Source: Alligator mississippiensis
Lineage: Eukaryota; Chordata; Crocodylia; Alligatoridae
Length of the DNA stretch: 64,000 nt
Reading direction: 5' to 3'
NCBI RefSeq assembly: GCF_030867095.1
Contig: NC_081824.1
Coordinates: 115,266,162-115,330,161 of the forward strand
This document shows, in pieces, positions 1 to 12,290 of this stretch (position 1 is its first letter; each line of letters starts with the position of its first letter). The notes below the pieces were generated by a model. It saw only the letters and a program-made list of their open reading frames with translations, was not told where the DNA came from and did not search any database. The position numbers were made by a program, and so were the translations under genes.

Positions 1-95
1 ACCAGCTTAGTAGTTGGAAAAAAGTTCTTAGCAAGCTTTCGGGCAGTCACCCTTTGCCAGGCATAGGGAGTCTGTGCTGGTCTCAGACTCCAAGG
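1..95. repeat. Fold-back element fragment at window edge
   Basis: The stretch with tagttgga followed by gcaagctttcg matches the arm of the fold-back family seen in full at 47513-47871. Only one arm is inside the window, so its borders are unknown. Confidence 0.5.
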
Positions 96-1487
96 AAGGA
101 ATCTAGAGTATTAAAACATTCTGCCAATTTGTGGTCTTTCTGAGTTCTTTGCAGCAGAAGAATTGCTCTATTATTTTCCATCAGCACACAATAACTGCTG
201 CAGCCAAATGTTTTATAACCAAAATACCAATCTGTTGCCAACTCTAGACTATAGAGCCCTTTATGTAAGTGCTAATGTGTAGAGAAGATGTGTAGAAAAA
301 TGTGTAGATAGGCAAATATATTGTATGCTAAAAACTGAGGCTCTAATATGACTTTTAATAAGACCAAGTGAAGTTTATAAAGAAGTTAATATAGTTTACT
401 CTAAGTTTAGGCCTTTGGCCATAAGCCTATTTATATAATGAACTAGAAGTCTGATTTCCTTCCTGTCTCGGCCAGCAATGAAGTTTGCTGCTAGCATAGC
501 TATGTTGATTAGAAGTAAAAACATATCACTGATATACCAGTAAAGGCCCTAAGGTAGACAAAGTTATACAAGCAACAGTACTTGGGATACTATAGTGTCA
601 CGTGTACCATGGGGCATGCACCAGTTATGTCCTGACAGCATAAGTGGTACTGGCAGAACTTTCCTACTGCTATAAAGGCCTTTCACCAGCAGGTACTGGT
701 GGTCTAGCTCTTCTTGTATAGCTACACTGGTAAAACATTTAAAATATAGTAAAGTAATTACCAAAGCTAGCTCTTTGTGGCTCAGTTGATCCTCCTTTTT
801 TTCCCCTCTCTCTCTCCTCTCAGTCAGGGCCAGACACAGGCATGAGTGAACCAGGTGGCCTCCCAGGGCTCAGACAGAAAGGGGGCCCGAAAATGGTAAT
901 TTAAAAATTATTATTACTATTATTTCTGACAACGGGGGGGGGGGGGGGGGGGCGCAGATACTAAAAGTTCACCCGGAGCTGCCAGGAGTCTAGGTACGGT
1001 GCTGCTTTCAGTCTCTCCCTTGTAAAACCTGTGGAGCAGTAAGAGTAAGAGAGGTAGTAGCTTGCTTGCTTGTAGCTAGCATGCTGACAATTATTTATAG
1101 GCTGACATCTCTGGAGAAAGACCTGAGGAGGGAGGAGGAATTGCTAGCGTTAAAATGAGAAGGGACATATATAATTGGATTTCTCTCATCTTATTCTTAC
1201 TATTTTTCATTTGCTTCAGGTGCATGTTTCATTGTGGCCCATCAGGGCACATCTGCATCATTAGGAACATACATTTCTCTGGGGTTAAATAGCAGTGGCA
1301 TGTAGCTGTGCCACTGTTAGTTGTCCCTGGGCATGCCCCTGGCACATGGCAAATTGCCCTGGGTAGGGCAGGGGGACTGGGGCCAGCACTTGGGCTGACC
1401 CCAGTAGCCTTAACTGGGGCCTTGGGGAACTCCTGGGGCAGCAGAAGTGGCAATCTGGGTGTACAGAGCCTGGCCAGCAGGTGGATT
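96..1487. other. Intergenic, no gene seen
   Basis: Mostly AT-rich single-copy-looking DNA to about 830. From about 832 a hAT-like terminal motif (cagggccagac) begins a GC-richer stretch up to the CR1 3' end at about 1488, but I could not find a matching end or target duplication. It contains a 19-base G run at 934-952. No open frame here resembles a protein. Confidence 0.5.
934..952. repeat. Poly-G run
   Basis: Nineteen consecutive G residues; length likely unstable and prone to sequencing error. Confidence 0.9.
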
Positions 1488-3960
1488 ATAGTTTCATAGT
1501 TGGTAGGGTCAGAAAGGAGCTGAGCAGAACATCAAGTCCAACCCCCTGCCATGGGCAGGAAAAAATGCTGGGGCCAAACGACCCCGGCTAGGTGATTATC
1601 CGGCCTTCTTTTGAAGACCCCCAGGGTAGGAGCGACCACCACTTCCCTTGGAAGTTGATTCCAGATCCCAGCCACCCTGACTGTGAAGTAGTGCCTCCTG
1701 ATATCTAGCCTGAATCTACTCTCTTGTCAACTTATGGCCGTTATTCCTTGCTATTCCCAGTAGTGCTCAGGGGAACAGGAACTCTCCCATTGCCTGCTGG
1801 TTCCCCTTGGCAAGTTTACAGACAGCCATCAGATCCCCTCTCAGCCTTCTCTTGTGGAGGCTGTACAGGTTCAGGACCTGTAGCCTCTCCTCATAGGGCC
1901 TGCCCTGCTGCCCTCTGATCATGCGAGTGGCCCTCCTCTGGACCCTCTCCATGTTCTCCACATCCCTCCTGAAGTGCGGCGCCCAGAACTGGACACAGTA
2001 CTCCAACTGTGGCCTGACCAGTGTCGCAAAGAGAGGGAGGATCACCTCCTTGGACCTGCTTGTGATGCATCTGTGGATGCATGACAAGGCGCGGTTAGCC
2101 TTCCTGACCGTGTCCTCACATTGGTGGCCCATGTTCATCTTGCAGTCTATAATGACTCCAAGATCCTTTTCTGCCTCTGTGCTGATGACAAGGGAGTTCC
2201 CCAGCCTGTAGGTATGCTGCTGGTTCTTTCTCCCCAGGTGCAATACCCTGCACTTGTCAGTATTGAAATCCATCTTATTCTCATCTGCCCACCCCTGTAA
2301 CCTGTCCAGATGCAATTGCAGCCTGTCCCTCTCCTCTAGTGTGCCCACTTCTCCCCACATCTTAGTGTCATCCACGAATTTGATCAAGGTGCTTTTCAAC
2401 CCCTCGTATAAGTCACTGATGAAGATGTTGAACATTGCAGGCCCGAGGACTGAACCCTGGGGAACCCCACTGCCCACATCCCTCCAGGTCGAAAATGACC
2501 TGCCCACCACCACTCTTTGGGTGCGGCCCTCCAGTCAATTTGCGACCCATCTGACTGTGTAGGCATCAACACCACAGTAACCTAATTTTTTAGTGAGAAT
2601 GGGGTGAGAGACAGTGTCGAAGGCCCTCCTAAAGTTTAGAAAGACTATGTCCACTGTGACACCTGCGTCCAAGGATTTTGTGACCTGGTCGTAGAAGGCC
2701 ACCAGGTTGGTCTGACAGGACCTGCCTCTAATGAACCCGTGTTGGTTGCCCCTAAGCATAATCTCCCCAGCTAGCCCCTCATGGACGAGTGCCAGGATAA
2801 TGCTCTCAAAAGCTTACCCAGGATCAAGGTAAGACTAACTGGCCTATAGTTTCCTGGGTTCTCCTTCCTCCCTTTTTTGAAAATGGGGACCACATTGGCC
2901 CTTTTCCAGTCCTCTGGCACCTCACCAGAGCAACACGAGTGCTCATAAAGCTGTGCCAGGGGTCCCACAATGACCTCTGCTAATTCCCTCAGCACTCTGG
3001 GGTGGAGATCGTCAGGACCTGCTGATTTGAACACATCTAGTCCCTCCAGAAGTTCCCTGACTAGGTCCTCACTGACCCTGGGCCTGTCTGCATCTCTCCT
3101 GGGTTCATCAGGGATCCTGGTGTTGGGGATGACCCAGTCCCTGCTCAGAAAAATGGAGGCAAAGTAATTGTTAAAGAGGTTAGCTTTTTCTTCTCGTGCG
3201 ACCACCAGATTTCCTAGCGTGTCCTGCAGAGGCCCCAGGTTACCTGGTACCTTCTTTTTACCTCCTATGTATTTGAAAAAGGACTTCTTGTTATCTTTCA
3301 TCCAGGTCACTAGTCCCAGTTCCATCTGAGCCTTAGCCTTCCTAACAGCCCCACTACAATCTCGAGCAATGGAGGTATAATCATCCTTGGTGATGGCCCT
3401 TCCCTTCCATTGGGTGTATGCCTCCTTTTTAGCTTTAAGATGTTCCTGGATGCTTTTGATGACCCATGGGGGCTTTTGAGCATGCTTGCCCCCTTTGAAC
3501 CGCATTGGGATTGTCACCCTTTGGGCTTGGATGTTCATCTCGTTAAGGAACAGCCACTCTTCTTGGACACCCAACTCCCCTCTCCTCTGGGGCTTCAGTG
3601 CCTCCCTGACTAGTTTCTTTACCTCATTGAAAACTGCCCTCCTGAAGTCCAGGGCTGCTGTCTTGCTGCAGGCCTTTGACACCCTGCGCTGGATTGTGAA
3701 TTCCAGTAGGCGATGATTGCTATTGCCCAGGAGATTGAGAACCCACAGTCTCCTCTCCAGGTCATTGCCTGTGGCCAGGACCAGGTCCAACAAGGCATTT
3801 TCCCTGGTAGGACTGTGAACCTTCTGGGTTAGATGGAGGTCCTGTAACTTGGCTAGGAACCTACGTGAATGGTCAGACCTGGCTTACTGCTCTTCCCAGC
3901 AGATGTCCAGATAGTTTAGGTCACCCATGATGACCACATCCCTTGACTTAACTGCCAGAT
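1488..3960 (-). mobile_element. CR1 LINE, 5'-truncated
   Basis: A CR1-family non-LTR retrotransposon read on the minus strand. Its ORF2 lies in three open stretches. 3793-2771 holds the tail of the endonuclease domain, the linker and the start of reverse transcriptase. 2759-2535 contains GFIRGRSCQTNL and a FRRAFDTVSH stretch. 2513-1767 contains the SGVPQGSVLGP motif and FVDDTK, where the catalytic YxDD-type box reads FVDD, then the C-terminal domain with RPQLEYCVQFWAP. The 3' end near 1488 carries the family's short ttcatag-like tail. The 5' end near 3960 is truncated, as usual for CR1. Frame breaks between the stretches show it is inactive. It is the longest CR1 in the window together with the copy at 43655-46030. 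Confidence 0.93.
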
Positions 3961-4194
3961 TCTGGTTTTGGGCAGCCACACTGCAGCTGTGTGTGCCGCC
4001 CAACTTGCTTCTGATGAGAACTTTTCAGATAATGGGGTTTCCCAGTATCTAATTTTGCCGCAGCACTGTGAACAGATTCAGACAACACCGTGTGCATTTC
4101 ATGGTGCCTCAAAAAACTTTGAGGAGCCTCGAACGGCATGTTCCCACTCATGGGGACACTGCCTCATTGAGCTCTCAGGGCATCGATATATATG

Positions 4195-4515
4195 CCCAAC
4201 ACCTGCTCCAGCACATGCTAATTAGCACACGTTGGGGCAGACTCAATTAGCAAGCTGGAGCATGCTAATTAAATAATTAGCTAATTAGCATACTCCAGCA
4301 GCCTTCACATCATGTGTATTCAATATTGCCATGCTTCAAAATGGTGGTGGGTGCACTTTAACTAAAGCTTGTCAAATTAGCTTTAGTTAAATGCCCCTGC
4401 TGCCATTTTGAAGCATGGGACACTGAATATATGAGACACTGCAGGTGCTTTAATTAGAGCTGCTCCCAAGGGCCACTTTAGTTAAAGCTCCCTACCCCAG
4501 ACCATGTATAAAGAC
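4195..4515. mobile_element. Fold-back MITE-like element
   Basis: The core forms an imperfect hairpin: ccatgcttcaaaatggtggt at about 4330 pairs with the complementary gccattttgaagcatgg at about 4402, with ctttaactaaagc / gctttagttaaa inside. The same fold occurs at 24165-24460. No coding capacity. Outer borders are estimates. Probably a non-autonomous DNA transposon. Confidence 0.6.
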
Positions 4516-5479
4516 ACCCTCAGACATCCTGTACACCAAAACCCAGATTTTTTAAAGTGTTTAGGTACCTTCCAGCAATTGATTTAAATGGAAGTGAGGC
4601 ATATAAATAAGTATGCAGCCTGTGACCAATACATAGTTCTGTTTACCTTACCTCTATACTATTTCTATAGACTGTCTGCAGGTATGTGATATAAATAAAG
4701 ATGTTACTTTTTGTCATTAGATCTGTCTGAGAAGGGGGAGGCAGAAAATGTGGTTTCCATCCATTTGGCTGGCATCTTGAATAATACATTTAGGGTGAAC
4801 ACATTATTTCTTCCAAGGGTGAATATATGTTTGTGTCATATTATGCTACATGGCACCATCAAGATTTTCTTCTTTTCTTTACTTCTGGGATACTCAGTCC
4901 CTTCCAAAACCAGAAAACTACAAATATTAATGCTTACAGCAAAGAATCCCTGCACTTTTAGGTTTTTATTTATTTATAATTTTTACAAGTAGAATGGATT
5001 GTTCTGATTCTGTAAAAGTTCCTGAAGCAAACGGGAACACAATATTAAGTGAATGAAGTAAGGGTAAATATCTTTTAGAATGCAAGCATTAGTTTTCATA
5101 GATGTGCTGATGAAGGAAAGCATCTAACTGTGTTTTGAAGTACATTCTTATTTAGAACAGATTTGTACAATTACATAACTCTCACTGAACCCCCCCCCTG
5201 AAATTTTCCAAATGTATAATATTTGTATATAATGACCACAGTGAAATTGGATTTGATGTACATGTAGGAAGTGAGAGAAGAAGAGAATCTACCACTTTAG
5301 CCTGTAATTTTAAAAGGGGAGACTACAACAAAATGAGAAAGCTAGTTAGACTGATGTTAATAGGGACCCCGAAAGAGAAGAATTTGTGAGCAGCACAAGA
5401 CCTGCTTAAGAACACCATACTGGAGGCATTGTGCAAATACATACCGTAAAGAAAGAAAAAAAAAAGCAAAAGAACAAAG
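4516..5479. other. Intergenic, nothing recognised
   Basis: AT-rich sequence without convincing open frames, hairpins or tandem repeats. Confidence 0.5.
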
Positions 5480-5645
5480 AAAGCGAGCAGACCAAAAGAA
5501 AGTCAACATGGTTTAATGGCAGAATTACAGAGACAATAAACAGAAATAAAGCATCTTTCAAAAGGTGGAAGTCAAATCCCAATGAGGAAATGAGGCATTT
5601 CCTAAGGAGGAATAAAAAAATAAAAGAGTATAAAATATTAACATG
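5480..5645 (+). mobile_element. Possible RTE/BovB-type LINE linker fragment
   Basis: The frame reads KRKSTWFNGRITETINRNKA followed by SFKRWKSNPNEE and a basic helix. This resembles the linker between endonuclease and reverse transcriptase in RTE-type LINEs, where a W-W/F-N-E-V/I...K..F/Y..W pattern is common. Only about 50 codons are recognisable and no catalytic domain is present, so the family call is tentative. Confidence 0.38.
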
Positions 5646-6129
5646 GTTGCAGTAGTAGATCCAGGATGCTACAAAGTGAGTTGTATACATGGCAGCAGTC
5701 TCAGTGCTCATGTGTCTGCAGGCTGTCACCAGAACTTTTGGTCACAAAAGCAGGGTGTGACTGTACCCTGAATTCACTCTAGCATGGTTAGGTTAGTTTA
5801 TCCAATAAAAGATATCACACACAAAAGTCTTTGCCTCTTGCATATTTCCTGGACCTTCATGGTTACAACATTATTCCAGTACTAGTAAAAACCTGAACAG
5901 GTTTTCACAAAACATGTATCTTCCTTTGAAGCACCATTTTGGGTCAAAAGCTGACTTGACATAAAAGTTTTGGAAGAGGAACTCTGATCTTATCTCTTCA
6001 CGATGTAAACTCCCAATCTATATACACATATGTTTCTAACATTAAAAATGTGTGTATACATGCATACACTAAAGTGCAAATATAGATGATATAATGATGA
6101 CCAAACACTGTAATTGATTTCATTGATGG

Positions 6130-6232
6130 TATTGCAACTTATTCTTGGCTTTATAATGATAGTTTCATTTGTGAAAATGTGTGTTGCTGCAAGAAGACAA
6201 ACTAGACAGATAAACAGCATGAATTGGGAGCC
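6130..6232 (+). pseudogene. Relic of a TAAR5-like receptor (TM5 to intracellular loop 3)
   Basis: A short decayed piece of a TAAR gene. The frame reads FIMIVSFVKMCVAARRQTRQ then INSMN, matching LIMIALYIKIFIVANRQARQ then INSMN at the end of TM5 and start of intracellular loop 3 of the TAAR5 gene at 30544-31539. At DNA level the 20 bases ending in acagcatgaa are identical to TAAR5, and about 75 bp align at roughly 80% by eye. Sequence on both sides is unrelated or too decayed to align. It lies on the plus strand, opposite to TAAR5, and at the far side of the 6/8/9-clade genes, so it is not a simple neighbouring tandem copy. Confidence 0.68.
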
Positions 6233-6299
6233 TGGGCTAAAATCTATTTCACTTTACACCTACATGGCATATGTACTGATTTTTTTTGTAACTGCTTAG

Positions 6300-7437
6300 G
6301 ATATTGCAGGGATAGCAGAAAAGGCAGTTGTGACCAGAATGTGGATATTGACCTGCATATAGTTTAAGGAAGATGAAACAAGGTAAAGGTGGTAAAGTCG
6401 AGTTGTACATTAATCATGTGATAGATAGTAAACAAAGAATTAAGCGTGACATCAGTAAGAAACTATTTGGGGAAAAATTGCACAAAAGGTGTAGTAGAAT
6501 ATCTGCTATAGACTCCCAGAATTACAGGTGAATATTGAAAGAGAGCTCTTTAACAGGGTTATGCTGGCAGTCTTTGGATGGTCAGACCCACTTTGGGAAT
6601 GTAACAGGGATGTAGTGAATATCCTGGGAGGCCTGGCAGGAGGCAAAAAACACAAACAGATGTTTCATTTGTGCCTGGAGGAAAAAAATCTTTTTCCCAG
6701 CAAAAAGAAAGGAGAGTATTTCAAGGGCTTTCTTGTGGAAGTGAAATGGCTCTGCCTACAAGAAATTAAATTTGTTGCCTAAGAGAAACATCTTCCTCCT
6801 CCTGCATAGTTTAAATGCATAAGCTTCTCTTAGGACAGAGCCACACCCGGTATTCTATAGTGGGGAGAGCACTGGCTCCCTAATGCTCCATCAAAGGGTG
6901 TGCTGTCAGGGACCCTGCCCCCTAGCCTGCAAATCAGCTAATTAGCAGGAGGGGTATACTCCTAAGGCAGGAACCCTCCCAGAGCCCTTGAAGGGGTCCA
7001 GCTCTGGGAGAATTCCCTGCAACATGTAAATATCTCAGCAATCAGCTCATTGATGGGATGAACAGGGGACCCTTCTCCTGCAACCGAGGCTTTCTACCAT
7101 GGGAGAAGAGCCCCAACCTGGTGCACTCCTGCCATTCCACTGGGAGGCACACAGGTGGAGGACAATTCTCCCCTGGCTGCAAAGTTGCTTGAGCCTGGAC
7201 AGCTTTGCAGCCATGGCTCAGATGTCTCTCTGGGCTGGGAGCCCACACTAATGTCACACTTCTCTCCCGAGTAACTAAGGTCCTTTTTCTGAAGCTAGCC
7301 CTTTTTCTGCTGGATTTTTCTGGCTGTAACTCCTGCAGTTCTCATTCACAGGAAGCGTACTCTTTGGAAAAGGGGATCTTCTCTTCTCTGTGGTCCAGGC
7401 AGGACTGCCCTGCTCTGCTTGGAAGCAGAGTTTACGT
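6300..7437. other. Intergenic, no gene seen
   Basis: AT-rich to about 6830, then a GC-richer stretch of unknown repeat origin that continues on the other side of the hAT insertion at 7438. No coding similarity recognised. Confidence 0.45.
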
Positions 7438-7624
7438 CAGGGGTGCGCAAAATGCGGCCTGGGAGCTGGATGCAGCCCACCAGGCCATTTTTAGGGGCTC
7501 GTGGGGCCCCTAAAAATTTTAGAAAATTAATATTTATCTGCCCTGGGCTGCCTGTCATGTGGCCCTCATTGGCTTGCCAAAGCTCAGTAAGCGGCCCTCT
7601 GCCCAAAATAATTGCCCGCCCTTG
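7438..7624. mobile_element. Non-autonomous hAT element with 8-bp target duplication
   Basis: The 187-bp element begins caggggtgcgcaaaatg and ends aattgcccgcccttg, giving imperfect hAT-type inverted ends. It is flanked by 8-bp duplications, gtttacgt at 7430-7437 and gtttatgt at 7625-7632 (one mismatch). It is too short for a transposase. Related copies start at 63374 and, inverted, lie at 18230-18477. Confidence 0.88.
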
Positions 7625-7632
7625 GTTTATGT

Positions 7633-9060
7633 AGTCCTACCCCTGCCCTTCCAAACCACAGAAGTCTGGGCCTTAAAAGAATCTCTCTCTTTTTCCCTGT
7701 TTTCCTGCCTCTTAATAGTGACAGGACTAAGGGTTCCCTGTTATATTGCCTGGACAGTCCTACCCTCTGTCATGGAGACTGACCAGGCAACTTACAATAA
7801 ATAAAAGCTATTTGGTTTCTAATTGGTTCTTACTCACTGGCAAAACTGCAGCAGTGGGCCTGAGAGAAGTTTCCCCTGAAGCTGCAGCTTCACGTGGTAT
7901 TTTTTTAGATATAGATACAAATAATTGTATGTCCTAGATGCTATAGCCAAAAGATTTCATTGTCAGCTCATCACTGAAAGCAACAAGAGGTGATGCTATT
8001 TTTCAGTTTCTTTGGTAAGTAATTAGGCACATAAACAACCAAAAAATTCAGAGGCAGGGATTCTATTCCTAGTCACGCAGCCTGTACGCACAGCTGGATC
8101 CATGTGCAGGTGCAGCAGATGGGGACATTTTAGAGTCCCTACAGAAGGTAAGAATTACCCTCCTTTCCCTTCCATGCTCAGAGGCACATCCAAAACCCAG
8201 GTTCTCTGCCTCTATCTCCCCCATGGTGAGTGCTCTAGTCACTCAATTATTGGAGGTGAAGGACAGGAAGGCCCTCTTCTTTCATTTTGTTGCCAGTGAA
8301 TGTGTAGAAAACTGTGTATGTATACAGGCTACAAGGCCAGGAATAGAACTCCTACCTGTCAGTAGGTATACTTTCGGCACCTGGACAATGAAAATGTCAT
8401 GTGAAAGCTTAAAACTGGACCCTTGGATGACCAAGAAAGGAACAGAGTGTCACCCTAACTGAAAAAAGACTATTTACCTCAAATCAATGTTGGGAAAATA
8501 ACCTTGGAACCTGTGACTCAAACAAAGAGAAAAAGCTTCTCTGGAAGGGTGGCAGACCTCATTAGTAAAACCACATGAGAAAAAGATATTAGGAATAAAC
8601 CTGCAGGGAGCAGAATTTTGTAAAGCTTATAAAGGGGAGAAGAGGAGTAGCAATTGGATGCTGAGTGAAATGGGAAATTATTAGTGAAACTGTAGCAAAA
8701 CCACCAGTTTTTCTATTTTAATATATATGATAGATGTGCATTCCCTTCCCTTGCCCAATTATTTCTGGCTTTTCTTTCTCTCCTTCTCTATTCCCTATAG
8801 ACAAGCATAAGTGAGCTCAGACTTAGGATAAGCTTTAACATTTTTATTTTGGTAGCAAGTTTTTGGTTTTGGATATCCACTGTTGTATATTGTATTATTA
8901 TCATTTTTGTATTGATTTTTAATTGTTTCATATGGATATTGTATGGTTTAGGCCTGTGTTTGTAAGTGAACCAAAGTAATGTCAAGTCTCCATCTTGTGT
9001 CCTCTGCCCAGGCATCCCCTGTGTTTCAACTGTATGATTCACGTATCTCTCCCATGTAAA
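7633..9060. other. Intergenic, no gene seen
   Basis: Contains an AATAAA near 7797 in a GC-to-AT transition that may be the end of an old retroelement, but no matching terminal repeat was found. The rest is AT-rich without recognisable genes. Confidence 0.4.
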
Positions 9061-9642
9061 TTGGTTCCCAGATGAATGAGAATGATTGGGAATGACTGAA
9101 ATACAATGGTAGCAGGCCTCTACTGCATGGCCTGTAATGACAAGGCCTTCACCTCACATTGATTCATCCAGGAACCACGAACCTCACCCAGGAAAGAGAT
9201 AAGAACCCAGCATTTGAAAGACAAAAGACCCTTCAGATCCAGCAACTCTACCATTGTACCCCACCATTACACACACCTGAAACTGCACATGCCTGCATGG
9301 AGCACATATGCTCAGTACGCCAGGGGCTGACCCTTGCCTGGGCATGCCTCCTGCCACTAGGGTCACGCAAGGTCTGCTCCTATAAAAAGGGGCAGTGAAG
9401 ACAGACTCAGTGGGACACCCTCTCCATCTGAACCAGCACCATGCCACACCACCTATCCACCCAGAGGCCCTGCCAGCGACACCCCCCCCGGACAACACCT
9501 ACTGGACAAGGACTCCTTTCCAGCCTGGATAGGTAGCTATCATCCCCCACCCCCTCTTCAACCAAGGACTTGGACTCTGCTTCTCTTCCCTACCTGGACT
9601 CCAGCCCTTCCACTGAGTCTCTTTCTCCTGCTGCCATTGTTA

Positions 9643-9697
<55 letters not shown>

Positions 9698-9790
9698 CCA
9701 ATAACTTCATGGGGCTGTGTAGTATGTTGTCTGTGTAATAAAACTGTTATTTGGACCCCTGAGTTGGGTTTTGCTTTACTATGGTTCAGC
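9061..9790 (+). mobile_element. Possible LTR fossil (TATA and poly-A signal spacing)
   Basis: A TATA-like box (tataaaaagg, 9381-9390) is followed about 350 bp later by AATAAA at 9737-9742, with a GT microsatellite between them. That spacing is typical of a U3-R-U5 arrangement. Neither TG...CA termini nor a target duplication could be placed, and no coding part is attached. Borders are estimates and the family is unknown. Confidence 0.3.
9646..9695. repeat. (TG)n microsatellite
   Basis: About 25 uninterrupted TG units. Confidence 0.97.
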
Positions 9791-10291
9791 CCTGCTCCAA
9801 TCTCTGCTCCTTGCCCCTCTAACTTCTGTCTCATTTCTCCCTCTCCTGCTTCTGGCTCACTGCCCCCTCCAACATCTGTCCTGAGCTCCTCTCTGCCTCC
9901 AAACCCCCTGTTTCTTTGCCACTATCGTATCCTCACCGCCTTTTCCTTTTCCCTGGAAAAACCAGGTTTCTGCCTCAGTTTCTTTCCTGCTGTCTCCTCC
10001 TTGCCACCACTTATCTTCCCCTCCCCCCCCCCAGTATCCTAGCTGTCTGCCTTAGTTTCAGTCTCAGTCTACCTTAAGTAAACCCAAGCCTCAGTTCTTT
10101 AGCCAGCTTCTCTGTAGCCCATTGGTTCTAATCCGGGTTCTAGCAACTTTAATTCCCTGCACTTTAACTCTCTCTCTCTCACCTGGACCTTCTCCCAAGT
10201 ATTCCAGGTACCCCAAGCACACACATACACACTGTACCATCCAAGTTAGGAACTTACCTGTGTGTATGTGGGTTGTATGTGTGTGAACTGG

Positions 10292-10293
10292 TG

Positions 10294-10326
<33 letters not shown>
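10292..10326. repeat. Compound (TG)n(TA)n microsatellite
   Basis: A TG run passes directly into about ten TA units. Further short TG-rich patches follow to about 10510. Confidence 0.9.
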
Positions 10327-10329
10327 GGC

Positions 10330-11850
10330 ATTATGTGCATGATATACAAATTAGTGATCTGTGTCTAACTTTTGGGGTCTATAGTGTATGTGCTTGAATT
10401 AGTGATAGGTATGCATGTGCCTACGCTGGTTTGGATGTGTACATGCCTGAGCTGGTAGTGTGTGTGTGTGTGTATGCACCTAATTGATTTGTGTGTTTGT
10501 ATATGTGCAATTGTGTCACACCCTCCTGTCTAACAGCACAATATTGAGATCCTGAGAGTTGGCCTGACCCCTCAGGGCAACAAAACTATAGCTGATGGGG
10601 ATAGGGCCAGAAGTATAAGATGGGTAAGGAACTTGCTAAAGGGAAGACACCAAAGGTTATCCATGGCAGGGAAACTATGGGTTAAAGTTTGGTGTTGAAA
10701 TTTATGGCTGCCATTAATTTTAGAAGCAAAGCCAATAAAGAAGTTGATTGGGATATCATATAGAAAAAATGAAATGTTCTTGATGATGGGAGTAATGGAA
10801 ACTTTAATAACAAAGCACAATGTCTAATACATAGGAAATAATAGCAAGACTGTCCTGTAAGCCTTATTATCTGGAAGTAAGATGAGGAGCAAGACCTGTG
10901 TCTACCTGTCAATCACTAGGAGCCAAGTCTATGATGCTGAGGAAAAATTGATACTAACAGGAAAAAAAAATGGAAATGTTATTGTAAAATGCATCAGGCA
11001 AAATATTTGCAGAAAAGACTCCTTTATTGGTACCCAAAACACTGAATCTGCCTGTTGCATTGTGAGATCTCTTGGAGTAATGCCACCCATAGCCAGGGGC
11101 AATCAGTTCCTATTATCCAGCGTATGAGCCATCATTTACCCATAAACAAACCTAGTATTCTCCCTTGAGCCCTACCAAAAAACCCCCCTTACCTCAGCTT
11201 CAGTCACTGTCCTGGTGCTTGGATGCAAAAGCTGCACCAGTTCCACTCCTTTTCTGCCTGGAATCCCTTCAATGAGCATGCTGGGGGCTTGGCCTGTCAA
11301 GAAATACCTGGGAACCTTGGAGTGATGAGACCCCCAACTCCCTCTCTCTCTCTATCCCTCTTTTGTTTCTAAACCTCAGACTTGGTTCAATCCCTCTCTC
11401 TCCTACTCTGTCTTACTCCAGGCACAGGGGTGTAGGTTGGTCTAATAAAAGTTATCAGATTCACCGAAAGAACCTTGTCTGCCTTACTCCAGGCACAGCT
11501 TTCTAAACCTGACCTTTGTTGATCAAATGTGAGCTAGACTTCCCCAAATACCTAATTGAAACTGGGTAATATTGTAACTGTTTTGTTTGTTTTCCCTTTT
11601 ATGGCTATTACTATTAGTATCATCATAAGTTTCATATACCTGGCAATAAAATAATTTTTATAGTCAAGCTGGTTGCTATACTCTCTCTCCAAACCTTGTT
11701 TACTCTTTCTTCTCCTCTGCCTCCACACCTGCTCTGTAACAACACTTCTTTTACTTAAGCCAAAGATCCCTGTAAAGCTCAAAGATCCTGTGGGGTTATC
11801 TCATCAAGTGAGTTACTACTAAGACACTTATGACAAGAGATTGGGATGTG
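10330..11850. other. Intergenic, no gene seen
   Basis: Low-complexity TG-rich sequence to about 10510, then AT-rich DNA. At about 11430-11490 the motif ggtctaataaaag and accttgtctgcct mark a fragment of the fold-back family found whole at 47513-47871. Confidence 0.45.
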
Positions 11851-11856
11851 TTGAGT

Positions 11857-12290
11857 TTTGAGGTGCATGAGGGTATCAGCTAAAAGTGCTGATTGGACCC
11901 AACCTGCTCAGACGCACTCTGTTAACATGCATGTGTGTATGTCTAACTGCATTTATTACTGTCCTGCTGAAATAAGGGGTGTGCTGAGCTGGGTCCCATG
12001 AGGGTGTCAGCCTGGAAGTACTGACTAACCCTGCCCATTCAGAGGTACCCTATTAACCTGTGTGTGTGTGTCTGACTGTTTTATTGATTGTGTGCGTGCT
12101 CTTCCTGTGCTGAGCTGTAGTATATGAGGGGGTCAGCCTGTAAATGGTGACTGACCCAGCCGCCTCAAACATACTCTATTCCTGTGCTGAGGTTGGGGCT
12201 TATGAGGGTATCAGCCAGGAAATGCTGAGTAACCCGGCCTGACTCAGATGTGCTCTCTTAACCTGTATGTGTGTATGTGTTTGATTGATT
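11857..12290. repeat. Degenerate minisatellite, about four units
   Basis: Units of roughly 80-130 bp repeat the order: gctga...g, atgaggGTatcagcc, tgctga-t-accc, a cctgtgtgtg stretch. They start near 11857, 11990, 12110 and 12190. Unit lengths differ because of internal indels in the TG stretch. Confidence 0.7.

Noticed and set aside
1767-3793. Long minus-strand open frames as host genes
   Set aside because: Their sequence is CR1 endonuclease and reverse transcriptase; annotated as one broken LINE.
9646-9695. TG array as a CRISPR-like or coding repeat
   Set aside because: It is a plain dinucleotide microsatellite; no spaced direct repeats of CRISPR type occur anywhere in the window.
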